Shown here piece after piece: positions 42,657 through 51,137 of a stretch of DNA of 64,000 nucleotides (positions within the stretch are counted from its first letter, which is position 1; each line of letters begins with the position of its first letter). The notes beneath the pieces were generated by a model. That model was not told the DNA's origin and searched no databases. It saw only the letters and a program-made list of their open reading frames with translations. The DNA comes from UBA2357 sp041678045 (GTDB lineage: Bacteria; Pseudomonadota; Gammaproteobacteria; Burkholderiales; Rhodocyclaceae), in assembly GCA_041678045.1 (NCBI GenBank), contig JBAYOV010000009.1:13545-77544 (forward strand), written 5' to 3'. Position numbers and translations under genes: made by a program.

Positions 42657-43928
42657 TCAGGCCAGCGTGTCGTTCAGGATGTTGAAGGCCCACGCCACCG
42701 CCATGAAGGCCTCTTCCGAGCTGGCTTCGCGGGACACCCCGCCACCGCCCGGCACATCGACCATGGTCTTGCTGCCGGCATCGTAGCGATATACGGTGTT
42801 GATGTGCATGGCATCGCCCTCGCTGATGAAGCTGTAGCAGGTGTTGGCAAACATCGGCTGGTCGATCACCGGCCGGCCTGCGAGCATTGCAGCAATCGCG
42901 GCCGCGCACACCTTGGCCTGCTGGTTGGCCAGGTGGGCGGATTTCGGCATGCCGGGCGCCGAGGCAATCGCATCGCCCAGCACATGAATCCCCGGCACCA
43001 CACGCGACTCGTACGTCAGGAAATCCACCTCGCACCAGCGGCGATCCACATTCGCCAGACCCGCCGAACGGGCAATTTCGCCCGCATGCTGGGGCGGGAT
43101 GGGATTCCACACGTCGGCGCGCACGCCTTTCTGGAGGTCGAAGTCGACCGTATTGCCAGCCACATCCATGCGCTCGAAGGCGGCATTCGGCACATACTCG
43201 ATGACATTCTTGTAACGCCCTGCAAAGGCATCGGAAAACAGTCCCCGCTTGGCCACGATCTGCGGATTGGCATCGAACACCAGCACCTTGGCGGTCGGAT
43301 TGGTGCGCTGCAACGAACTGGCCACCAGGCAGGCACGCTCATACGGCCCCGGCGGACAGCGGTAAGGCGCGGCCGGTACATGAATCGCATACACCCCGCC
43401 CTTGGGCAAGGCACCGAGCATGCGGCGCATCTGGTGGGTCTGCTGCCCCGCCTTCCAGCCATGCGGGACACGCTGCTGTGCCGCTTCCGATTCGAGCCCG
43501 GCCATCGCGCTGTAATCCACATCGATGCCGGGCGCCAGCACCAGCCGGTCATACGGCAGGGCCGGACCGCGCGCCAAACGCACGCTGCGCTGCTGAGCAT
43601 CGATGGCGGTCACCCGGTCATGCACCACGGTGATGCCATGCTTGCGCTGCAGGGCATCGTAATCCCGGGTCAGGTCGCGCACGCTCATCGCACCGCTGAT
43701 GACACGATTGCTCATCGGGCAAGACACAAACTCCGAGGCCGCCTCGACCAGCGTCACCTCTGCACCGGGCGCCCAGCGGCGGATGTACTTGGCACAAGTG
43801 GCCCCGGCAAAGCTGCCCCCCACCACCACAATGCGGGCACCACGGCCCACCTGCGCACTCGCGGGCGAGATCAACCCGGTCATCAGGCCGGAAGCCGCCA
43901 GCCAGCGAATGAATTCCCTGCGTTGCAT
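42657..43928 (-). CDS. fccB: Flavocytochrome c sulfide dehydrogenase, flavoprotein subunit
   Basis: 423 residues with an N-terminal Tat signal (QRREFIRWLAASG). FAD-binding motif VVVGGSFAGATCAKYI near 34, a SCPMSN segment near 90 that matches the flavin-linking cysteine region, and two further cysteines in YRCPPGP and NTCYSF that match the redox-active disulfide of FccB. It oxidises sulfide in the periplasm and passes electrons to the partner cytochrome c. A GGAGGGGAG site precedes the ATG. The cytochrome gene lies 15 bases upstream in the same operon. Confidence 0.92.
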   Translation of the reverse strand: MQRREFIRWLAASGLMTGLISPASAQVGRGARIVVVGGSFAGATCAKYIRRWAPGAEVTLVEAASEFVSCPMSNRVISGAMSVRDLTRDYDALQRKHGITVVHDRVTAIDAQQRSVRLARGPALPYDRLVLAPGIDVDYSAMAGLESEAAQQRVPHGWKAGQQTHQMRRMLGALPKGGVYAIHVPAAPYRCPPGPYERACLVASSLQRTNPTAKVLVFDANPQIVAKRGLFSDAFAGRYKNVIEYVPNAAFERMDVAGNTVDFDLQKGVRADVWNPIPPQHAGEIARSAGLANVDRRWCEVDFLTYESRVVPGIHVLGDAIASAPGMPKSAHLANQQAKVCAAAIAAMLAGRPVIDQPMFANTCYSFISEGDAMHINTVYRYDAGSKTMVDVPGGGGVSREASSEEAFMAVAWAFNILNDTLA

Positions 43929-43943
43929 GGCTCTCCCCTCCGC

Positions 43944-44255
43944 TCAGTTCGATGCGCCGAGCACGTTGGCAATCCGGCGCAGTTGTTCATCGGTGAAGCC
44001 ACGTGTCTGATGGTGCATGATGGTGGCTCTCCGCTCACCCTCACGGAACTCGATCAGGATTTTGTACAGCCCGTCGGCAGACAGGCCGGCAATCGACGGC
44101 ATCCCGCCGTCCGAACGCCCTTCCGGACCGTGGCAGGCATAACAGGTGGATGCCCAGAGCACAGCGGCATGATCTTCTGCCGCCAGCCCCGGCGATGACA
44201 GGGCGGTCAGCCCCAGCGCGCACAGGACGGTGGCAACGCGAAAACGTTGTGGCAT
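43944..44255 (-). CDS. Monohaem class I cytochrome c, probable FccA-type subunit
   Basis: 103 residues with a signal peptide (VATVLCALGLTALSSPGLAA) and one CYACH haem site near residue 39. A distal methionine probably comes from the MHHQTRGF segment. It immediately precedes fccB and is likely its electron acceptor. FccA of Allochromatium is dihaem, so this is the monohaem type. The frame is open far upstream to 44606 without meaning. Confidence 0.9.
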   Translation of the reverse strand: MPQRFRVATVLCALGLTALSSPGLAAEDHAAVLWASTCYACHGPEGRSDGGMPSIAGLSADGLYKILIEFREGERRATIMHHQTRGFTDEQLRRIANVLGASN

Positions 44256-44376
44256 TCGGTTTCTCCTGACGGCCCGGTCCGCACGGCGGCCGGACGCTTG
44301 CGTGACGATCCGTGGATGCAGTCGTCTTGATACCTCAGCCGGATCAAATACGCAACCTGAGTGAGGACATTCGCCC

Positions 44377-45012
44377 TCAGGCATTGTGCTTGGTGCCAAA
44401 GATCTTGTCGCCCGCATCGCCCAGACCGGGGATGATGTAGCCCACCTCGTTGAGATGGCTGTCGATGCTGGCGGTGTAGATGTCAACATCCGGATGAGAT
44501 TCTGCCATGCGCCGGATGCCCTCGGGCGCCGCCACCAGCACCAGCGCCTTGATCTGCGTGCAGCCCTTGCGCTTGAGCATGTCCACCGTGGCCGCCATCG
44601 ACCCACCCGTGGCCAGCATCGGATCGATCACCAGCGCCATGCGCTCGTTGAGCTCGCCGACAAATTTCTCGAAATACGGGGCAGGCTGCAAGGTTTCCTC
44701 GTTGCGGGCAATGCCGACCACGCTCACCTTGGCACTCGGAATCATGTCGAGCACACCGTCGAGCATGCCCAGTCCGGCACGCAGAATGGGCACGACGGTG
44801 ACCTTCTTGCCCTTGATCTGCTCCACCTCGACCGGCCCGGCCCACCCTTCGATGGTCACGGTTTCGAGCGGAAAGTCCTGGCACGCCTCATACGCCAGCA
44901 ACCGGGCCAGCTCGGAGGTCAGCTCGCGGAATTTCTTGGTACTGGCATCGGTCTCGCGCATCAGGCCGATCTTGTGTCTCACCAACGGGTGTCGGATTTC
45001 ATGAATGGGCAT
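44377..45012 (-). CDS. upp: Uracil phosphoribosyltransferase
   Basis: 211 residues with the PRPP-binding DPMLATGGS and the N-terminal HPLVRHKIGLMRE characteristic of Upp. It salvages uracil to UMP. It is divergent from a purine phosphoribosyltransferase gene, grouping two nucleobase salvage enzymes. Confidence 0.97.
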   Translation of the reverse strand: MPIHEIRHPLVRHKIGLMRETDASTKKFRELTSELARLLAYEACQDFPLETVTIEGWAGPVEVEQIKGKKVTVVPILRAGLGMLDGVLDMIPSAKVSVVGIARNEETLQPAPYFEKFVGELNERMALVIDPMLATGGSMAATVDMLKRKGCTQIKALVLVAAPEGIRRMAESHPDVDIYTASIDSHLNEVGYIIPGLGDAGDKIFGTKHNA

Positions 45013-45119
45013 GGCAGGCGTCCTGTACGGCCAAACAAACGGAGTTGCCAGTTTAACCGCAAGCCCGCGCCCGGTGCGCTCCGGTAGAATGCACCATCGA
45101 ATACAGCAAGGAACATGCG

Positions 45120-45677
45120 ATGACGGTGGACATGCAGGAAATCATTCGCGCTCGCGAAGAGGCCGACTGCCTGGTGGATGACGCAGCGGTCGAAGCGGCG
45201 CTTGATCGCATGGCGGCCGAAATCACCGCCGAACTCGGGCACAGCAATCCGCTGGTGTATTCGGTGATGAACGGCGGCCTGATCCTCGGCGGGCGCATCC
45301 TGCCGCGCCTGCCGTTTCCGCTGGAGGTGGCCTATCTGCACGCCACCCGTTACGGCCATGCGCTGCAGGGTACCCTGCTCGACTGGCGGGTGCGCCCCAC
45401 GCAGGACCTGCGCGACCGCACGGTGCTGGTGCTCGACGACATTCTGGACGAAGGCCACACCCTTGCGGCGATCATCGATTATCTGAAGGAAGAAGGCGCC
45501 CGCCGTGTGTATTGCGCCGTGCTCACGCACAAGGTGCATGAGCGCAAGGCGTATCCGGGCATGCGGGCCGACTTCACCGGCATCGATGTGCCGGACCGCT
45601 TCCTGTTCGGCTGTGGCATGGACTACAAGGGCTATTGGCGCAACGCGCCGGGCATCTACGCCGTCAGGGGACTTTGA
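45120..45677 (+). CDS. Hypoxanthine-guanine phosphoribosyltransferase
   Basis: 185 residues. The PRPP loop is VLVLDDILDEGHTL, with a VMNGG motif near residue 49 and the GCGMDYKGYWRN end segment typical of this proteobacterial type. It salvages purine bases to nucleotides. Start at 45120; an internal Met four codons later is possible. It is followed closely by the DUF1840 gene. Confidence 0.93.
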   Translation: MTVDMQEIIRAREEADCLVDDAAVEAALDRMAAEITAELGHSNPLVYSVMNGGLILGGRILPRLPFPLEVAYLHATRYGHALQGTLLDWRVRPTQDLRDRTVLVLDDILDEGHTLAAIIDYLKEEGARRVYCAVLTHKVHERKAYPGMRADFTGIDVPDRFLFGCGMDYKGYWRNAPGIYAVRGL

Positions 45678-45700
45678 ACGCACAACGGGAGGGCACGGAA

Positions 45701-46030
45701 ATGCTGGTCACCTTCAAATCGGCCGCAGCGGCCGACGTCATCATGTTTGGCGATGTTGCCAAAAAGCTCATCGAGATCATGGGCAAGGACCCGAGCGACG
45801 GCAAGGGCATCGTCACCGTGGAGCAGATTCCCGAGGCGATGGCCCGTCTGCGCAGCGCCATCGAGGAAGACAAGGCCCGCCAGGCCGCCCACAACCAGGA
45901 AGAGGAGGACGCCGAACAGGGCAAGACCGGCATGGCCGCCCCCGTCGGCCTCGCCCAACGCGCCTGGCCCCTGCTCGACATGCTGGAATATTCCCAACAG
46001 GAAGCCGTACCGGTGGTGTGGGGCGTATAG
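45701..46030 (+). CDS. DUF1840 domain protein
   Basis: 109 residues starting MLVTFKSAAAADVIMFGDVAKKL, the DUF1840 hallmark. It is acidic with a charged middle (EEEDAEQG) and a C-terminal LLDMLEYSQQEAVPVVWG. Function unknown; the family is nearly restricted to beta- and gammaproteobacteria. The ATG at 45701 follows a GGGAGG site; the frame runs upstream into the preceding gene. Confidence 0.88.
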   Translation: MLVTFKSAAAADVIMFGDVAKKLIEIMGKDPSDGKGIVTVEQIPEAMARLRSAIEEDKARQAAHNQEEEDAEQGKTGMAAPVGLAQRAWPLLDMLEYSQQEAVPVVWGV

Positions 46031-46073
46031 CCTGGACACCGGCGCAGTCGCACTGAATGGTTTTACCTGACGC

Positions 46074-47270
46074 TCACCGGCCTTGTGCCGGCGCACCGCG
46101 CAGCCGCCAGACCATGCCCCAGGCCACCAGTGCGGTGAGTACGCTCCAGAACCAGACGCCGTTGGTCATCGGCAGGCGGGTGTTGTCCATGTGTGTGCCC
46201 AGCCAGGCGCCCATGGCAAAGGCGGACAGCATCATCAGGAAGCCACTCAGGGCCGAGGCGGCGCCTGCGGCCTGAGGGAAAGGCCCCACGGCGCCGGCCT
46301 GGCCACAGGGCTGGTGGATGCCGTGCGCAAGCATGAAGAGATAAAACGGCAACATGATCGCCAGACCGCTGTCCACGCCAGCCAGCGCCAGCCCCCCCAT
46401 CAGCGAGCCGCCCGACACCGACAGCAGGCCGCCAATGGCAACCGTACGGTGCGGCCCGAAACGCTGCAGCAGGCGACGGCACAGCACGGTGCCCAGCAGA
46501 TAAGCCAGCGCCATGGTCAGCATGATGCCGCCGTACATCATCCTGGAGAGCCCCATCAGGCCGATGAACACAAAGGACGAGGCCGCCAGAAAGGTGAACA
46601 GCCCACCGTAGGACATCATCGCCAGCAGCGCATAGGCCCAGAACGTGCGATTGCCCAGAATCGTCCGCCAGGTGCGCAGCAGCACCCGTGGCTGCAGGGC
46701 ATGCGGATTGGGCGTGCGCAGGGTTTCCTCAAAATGCAGCACGACCATGGCCAGCGCCAGTGCCCCAAAGGCGGCCAGCGCCCCCAGGGCTGCGCGCCAG
46801 CCCAGATACTCGGCCAGCACGCCCCCCAGGGGCAGGCTCAGGCAGGCAATCACCCCCAGACCGGACAAACCCTTGCTGATCACCCGCGCGCCCATCTCCG
46901 GCGAATACAGGTCGCGCACCAGCGCACGCGCGCACATTACCGACGCCCCCATCGCCGCCCCCTGCACGATGCGCCACAACAGCAGCATCTCCATGGACGG
47001 CGCCAGCGCACTGGCCAGCGCCGACACGGTATACGCAGACAGCCCGATGAGCAGCACGGGCTTGCGCCCATAGCGGTCGGACAGCGGCCCCCACACCAAC
47101 TGCGAACAGCCAAACGCCAGCAGCAACCCGGACAGCGTCAGTTGCGCCTGGGCAATGCTCGCCGACAAGGCGTCGGTGAGGGCCGGCAGGGCCGGCAGGT
47201 AAAGGTCAGTGGTGACGGGCTGGATGCCCAGCAGCAGCGACAGCGCGAGCACCACGAAGGCTTGTGACAT
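46074..47270 (-). CDS. Bcr/CflA family MFS drug transporter
   Basis: 398 residues with 12 predicted membrane segments. Features are the N-terminal TTDLYLPALPAL of the Bcr/CflA subfamily, the loop motif GPLSDRYGRKPVLL and VRDLYSPEMGARV. It probably exports drugs or metabolites. The ATG at 47270 gives a normal N-terminus. It is the last gene in the minus-strand run that includes the TRAP cluster, 25 bases after the isomerase gene. Confidence 0.9.
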   Translation of the reverse strand: MSQAFVVLALSLLLGIQPVTTDLYLPALPALTDALSASIAQAQLTLSGLLLAFGCSQLVWGPLSDRYGRKPVLLIGLSAYTVSALASALAPSMEMLLLWRIVQGAAMGASVMCARALVRDLYSPEMGARVISKGLSGLGVIACLSLPLGGVLAEYLGWRAALGALAAFGALALAMVVLHFEETLRTPNPHALQPRVLLRTWRTILGNRTFWAYALLAMMSYGGLFTFLAASSFVFIGLMGLSRMMYGGIMLTMALAYLLGTVLCRRLLQRFGPHRTVAIGGLLSVSGGSLMGGLALAGVDSGLAIMLPFYLFMLAHGIHQPCGQAGAVGPFPQAAGAASALSGFLMMLSAFAMGAWLGTHMDNTRLPMTNGVWFWSVLTALVAWGMVWRLRGAPAQGR

Positions 47271-47295
47271 GCCGGAATCCGCCCGCGTGCGCCCG

Positions 47296-47943
47296 TCAGT
47301 GTTCCGCATCGGCCTGCTGCTGCGGGGCCGCCAGACGGAAGGCTTCGAGTGCCTCACAGCGCTCGGCGATGCGCTGGATCACCGGCATGGCGCCCAGATC
47401 GCACCCGAAGCGCCGCGCATTGAACACCTGTGGCACCAGACAGCAATCGGCCAGCGTCGGCGTATCGCCATGGCAGAAGCTGGCCGTGTCCGGATGGCCG
47501 GCAAGCATCTGCTCCAGCGCCGCCAGCCCCTGTGTCACCCAGTGCCGGTACCACGCGTTCTTCTGCTCGTCGCTGGCGCCCAGTTCGCGGGTGAGGTACT
47601 GCAGCACGCGCAGGTTGTTGATCGGGTGAATGTCGCAGGCGATGCTCTGCGCAATCGCCCGCACCCGTGCGCGCCCCAGCGCATCGGCCGGCAGCAGGGG
47701 GGGCGCCGGATGGGTTTCGTCCAGATACTCCATGATCGCCAGCGACTGGGTGAGCACATGCCCTCCGTCCTCCAGCGCCGGCACCAGGCCGGCCGGGTTC
47801 AGCGCACGGTAGTCGGGCAAATGCTGTTCGCCCCCGCTGCGCACCAGATGCACCGCCACCGGCGACCAGTCCAGCCCCTTGAGGTTGAGTGCGATCCGCA
47901 CACGGTAGGCGGCAGAGCTGCGAAAGTAGGTATACAAACGCAT
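47296..47943 (-). CDS. Maleylacetoacetate/maleylpyruvate isomerase (GST zeta class)
   Basis: 215 residues. It starts MRLYTYFRSSAAYRVRIALN, where SSAAYRVR is the zeta-class glutathione site, then NPAGLVPALED and QSLAIMEYLDE. These enzymes isomerise cis to trans ring-cleavage products in tyrosine (homogentisate) or gentisate pathways. Linkage to an FAH-family hydrolase and a TRAP transporter fits an aromatic or related acid catabolic route. Whether the substrate is maleylacetoacetate or maleylpyruvate cannot be told. Confidence 0.9.
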   Translation of the reverse strand: MRLYTYFRSSAAYRVRIALNLKGLDWSPVAVHLVRSGGEQHLPDYRALNPAGLVPALEDGGHVLTQSLAIMEYLDETHPAPPLLPADALGRARVRAIAQSIACDIHPINNLRVLQYLTRELGASDEQKNAWYRHWVTQGLAALEQMLAGHPDTASFCHGDTPTLADCCLVPQVFNARRFGCDLGAMPVIQRIAERCEALEAFRLAAPQQQADAEH

Positions 47944-47977
47944 GTCAGTCCTTGCTTGGTAAGTTTTGCAATCGGCA

Positions 47978-49303
47978 TCAGCCGTTCAGCAGATGCACCA
48001 GCCACAGCGACAGCCCCGGGAACAGGGCCAGCAACACGATGCGCACCCCGTCCGATGCCAGAAAGGGCAGCACGCCACGGAAGGTTTCGCGCATCGGCAC
48101 ATCCTTGGCGAGACTGTTGATGATGAACACGTTCATGCCCACTGGCGGCGTGATCAGGCCGATTTCCACCACCATCAGCGCCAGGATGCCGAACCAGATG
48201 GCCTTGTCGGTCGGCCCCAGCCCCCAGAAATCCAGCCCCATCACGATGGGCAGGAAGATCGGGATGGTGAGCAGGATCATCGACAGGCTGTCCATCACGC
48301 AGCCCAGCAGCAGATACACCAGGATGATGCCGACCAGCACCAGCGCCGGCGACAGCCCGCTGTCCAGCACCCACCCGGCCATCGCCTGCGGCATCTGCGA
48401 CAGGGCGAGAAAGGCGTTGAGCACATCCGCGCCCAGCAGGATCAGGAAGATCATCGCGGTCGCCTCGGTGGCGCCCAGCACCGCGCCGACAAAGCCGCGC
48501 CAGTCCATCTCCCGCGAAAGCAGCGCCAGCGCGAGGGTGGCGATGGTGCCCACCGCAGCCGCCTCGGTGGGCGTGAAGATGCCGCCATAGATGCCGCCGA
48601 TGACCACCACGAAGACGGTCACGATCGGCCACACCCGGCGTACTGCCGCCCAACGCTCCGACCACGGCAGCGGCGGATTGGCCGGTCCGCTGCCCGGCAC
48701 CACGCGTACCATGATGGCCACCACGATCATGTAGCCGAACATCGCGATCAGGCCCGGAATCAGCGCCGCCATGAACATCGCCGCCACGTTCTGCTCGGCC
48801 AGGATCGCGTAGATCACCAGCACCACCGAAGGCGGAATGAGGATGCCCAGCGTGCCGCCGGCGGCCAGCGCACCGGTCGACAGCGCCGGAGAATAGCGGC
48901 TGCGACGCAACTCCGGCAGGGCCACCTTGCCCATGGTTGCGGCCGTGGCCAGCGAAGAGCCGCAAATGGCCCCGAACCCGGCGCAGGCACCGATGGCGCT
49001 CATCGCCACGCCACCGCGATAGTGCCCGAGAAAGGCATTCGTGGCCTGAAACAGACGCCGCGACAAGCCGCCGCTGGACGCGATGTTGCCCATCAGCAGG
49101 AACAGCGGCACCACCGACAGGTCGTACATCGAGAAGCGCCCATACGCCAGATTCTTGAGGTAGTTCATCAGCGGATCGAAGCCCGACACCGCAATGTAGC
49201 CAATCGAGCCCCCCAACAGCATCGCCATGCCGATATGCACGCGCAGCGCGAGCAGCACCAGCACCAGCCCTCCAACCAGAAAACCGATCGTCACGCTGCT
49301 CAT
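47978..49303 (-). CDS. dctM: TRAP transporter large permease (DctM)
   Basis: 441 residues, highly hydrophobic with about 12 membrane segments. Family sequences include ALRVHIGMAMLLGG, GFGAICGSSLATAATMG and LLLGCVMDSLSMILLTIPIFLP. It forms the sodium-driven channel of a TRAP transporter. The start at 49303 overlaps the dctQ stop (ATGA). The frame is open to 49975 as a shadow of dctQ. Confidence 0.94.
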   Translation of the reverse strand: MSSVTIGFLVGGLVLVLLALRVHIGMAMLLGGSIGYIAVSGFDPLMNYLKNLAYGRFSMYDLSVVPLFLLMGNIASSGGLSRRLFQATNAFLGHYRGGVAMSAIGACAGFGAICGSSLATAATMGKVALPELRRSRYSPALSTGALAAGGTLGILIPPSVVLVIYAILAEQNVAAMFMAALIPGLIAMFGYMIVVAIMVRVVPGSGPANPPLPWSERWAAVRRVWPIVTVFVVVIGGIYGGIFTPTEAAAVGTIATLALALLSREMDWRGFVGAVLGATEATAMIFLILLGADVLNAFLALSQMPQAMAGWVLDSGLSPALVLVGIILVYLLLGCVMDSLSMILLTIPIFLPIVMGLDFWGLGPTDKAIWFGILALMVVEIGLITPPVGMNVFIINSLAKDVPMRETFRGVLPFLASDGVRIVLLALFPGLSLWLVHLLNG

Positions 49304-49842
49304 GATGCGTGTGCCTCCGCATGTCCGGTGCCGCGCCAGGCGGTGTACAGCGCGGTAAACGCCAGCAGCATGAAACCCGGCCCCAGCGTGACGTACGACC
49401 ACCACAGGGGCCAGCCCAGAATCATGCCGGTTTCCCCGGTCTGGCTGGCCTCCCAGGCGCCCACGAAGCTGCGCCATGCAATCACCCCGGCTCCCAGCGC
49501 AAGCAGCAGCGCGGCGATGCGGTCGAGCACCCCGCGCACGGCGGGCGAAGCGGTATGCGTGAAGAAATCGACGATCACATGCGCATTCTTCATCTGAGCA
49601 TACGGCAGACAGGCCGCAATCGCGATCGCGCAGCCCATCTGCACCATTTCCACATCGCCGAACACCGGCGCGGAAAACAGCCAGCGCCCGACGACGCTGT
49701 AAGCCGACACAGCACAGATGGCCAGCAACACCGCCGCGCCACCCAGCGCCGACAGCTGTGACCAGACGAACAGGAAGCGCCCGAGCGGATCGCGCGGACC
49801 GGGGTCGCGCTGGTCGTCGAGCTGAGGAATGACCTCTGCCAT
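49300..49842 (-). CDS. dctQ: TRAP transporter small permease (DctQ)
   Basis: 180 residues with four membrane segments (about 30-50, 65-85, 105-125, 145-165) and the DctQ segment VGRWLFSAPVFGDVEMVQ. It partners DctM and the binding protein DctP. Four-base overlap with dctM. It is separated from dctP by 217 bases that hold a REP-like repeat. Confidence 0.92.
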   Translation of the reverse strand: MAEVIPQLDDQRDPGPRDPLGRFLFVWSQLSALGGAAVLLAICAVSAYSVVGRWLFSAPVFGDVEMVQMGCAIAIAACLPYAQMKNAHVIVDFFTHTASPAVRGVLDRIAALLLALGAGVIAWRSFVGAWEASQTGETGMILGWPLWWSYVTLGPGFMLLAFTALYTAWRGTGHAEAHAS

Positions 49843-49920
49843 TGGGATTGTCTCCAGGATGAAGCAACAGGCGCTCTTCGCGACGCCTTGTGCCTATGAA
49901 ACCCGGCCCCCAAATACCCT

Positions 49921-49990
49921 CTTTCCGTTCGGTCTGAGCCTGTCGAAGCCCAGTCCCGGCAGCGCCCTTCGACAAGCTCAGGGCGAGCGG
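49921..49990. repeat. REP-like palindromic repeat
   Basis: An imperfect inverted repeat: CTGAGCCTGTCGAAG (49934-49948) pairs with CTTCGACAAGCTCAG (49967-49981) with one mismatch. This CTTCGACAAGCTCAG-type sequence is a widespread REP-like element in proteobacterial intergenic regions. It lies between dctP and dctQ and may stabilise mRNA or lower dctQM expression relative to dctP. Only this copy was found in the window. Confidence 0.75.
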
Positions 49991-50059
49991 GGGTCAGTCA
50001 ATGAAAGGGCCGGATTAATAAAGGACCGGGTTAAATCATGCGCGTGCCGGGCGGGCGGG

Positions 50060-51088
50060 TTACTGGCTGTTCTGCTCGATCAGGGCCTTTGCGGTGTCGA
50101 GCATCTGCTGGCCGGGGTAGCCCTTGCCGTCCATTTCCTTCACCCACTCGGTGGCCAGGCGCTCGCCAACCTTCTTCCACTCCCCGGCCTCGCTGGCAGG
50201 AATGGTGTAGAAGCGGTTGCCACGCTCCACCGCCTGCTGGCGGGCGGCCGGGGCGGACTCATCCCAGGCACGGCCGATCTGCGCCGAAAAGTCGGCACCG
50301 GAGTTGGCGTCGATCACCGCCTTCAGGTCATCGGGCAGGCTGTCGTAGCGCGCCTTGTTCATCGCGATGGTGAAGAAGGTGGTGTACAGCGACGGCTCGG
50401 ACGGATCCATCTCGGTGTGATAGCGGGTCATCTCATGCAGTTTCATGGTCGGAATCACCTCCCACGGCAGCACATAGCCATCCACCACCCCCTTGGAGAC
50501 CGCATCCGGCGTTTGCGGCATCGGCATCGCCACCGGCGTCGCGCCCAGGTGCGCAATCATGCGGTTGGTGAGCCGGGTCGGCGCGCGCATCTTCAAGCCA
50601 CGGAAATCGGAAATCTTGCGGATCTCGCGCTTGTTGTTGTGGATGTGGCCGGCATCATGCACATGAAAGGCCAGCGGCTTGACCGACTCGAAATCCTTCT
50701 GCCCGAACTGCTCGTAGTACAGCCAGGCCGCGCGGCTCGCCCCTTCCGCATTGCGGGTGATGAAGGGCAGCTCGAACACCTCCACCGACGGGAAGCGACC
50801 GGCGGTGTACCCCGGCAGGGTCCATACGATGTCCGCCACGCCATCGACCGCCTGCTGGATGAGCTGCGGCGGCGTGCCGCCCAACTGCATCGCAGGATAA
50901 ATCTGGCACTTCAGCCGGTTATTGGACTCGGCAGCAATCTTTGCGCACCAGGGCTCCAGAATCTTCTGCTGGCTCAGTGCGGTGGAAGGCCAGAAGTGGG
51001 CCACCTTGAGGGTGATTTCCTCGGCCTGGGCCGGTGCGACGACGGCCATCAGCCCGATGGCGGCGGCAAGCAGGGTTTTTTTCATCAT
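50060..51088 (-). CDS. dctP: TRAP transporter substrate-binding protein (DctP)
   Basis: 342 residues with a signal peptide (MMKKTLLAAAIGLMAVVAPAQA) followed by ITLKVAHFWPSTALSQ. It has the family arginine/asparagine substrate motif around LKMRAPTRLTNRM and PWEVIPTMKLHEMTRYH. It captures an organic acid in the periplasm. Neighbouring FAH hydrolase, VOC protein and isomerase suggest an aromatic or dicarboxylic catabolite, unproven. Upstream ATG choice: two ATG codons in tandem at 51088 and 51085. Confidence 0.93.
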   Translation of the reverse strand: MMKKTLLAAAIGLMAVVAPAQAEEITLKVAHFWPSTALSQQKILEPWCAKIAAESNNRLKCQIYPAMQLGGTPPQLIQQAVDGVADIVWTLPGYTAGRFPSVEVFELPFITRNAEGASRAAWLYYEQFGQKDFESVKPLAFHVHDAGHIHNNKREIRKISDFRGLKMRAPTRLTNRMIAHLGATPVAMPMPQTPDAVSKGVVDGYVLPWEVIPTMKLHEMTRYHTEMDPSEPSLYTTFFTIAMNKARYDSLPDDLKAVIDANSGADFSAQIGRAWDESAPAARQQAVERGNRFYTIPASEAGEWKKVGERLATEWVKEMDGKGYPGQQMLDTAKALIEQNSQ

Positions 51089-51137
51089 GATGTTGTCTCC
51101 TCCGTTGTTGTCGGTCCACGCGTGTGCTCGGGCCGGC

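Noticed and set aside
46083..47267. A 394-codon open frame on the plus strand
   Set aside because: Antisense to the Bcr/CflA transporter, low-complexity Gln/His/Arg composition, no recognisable motif.
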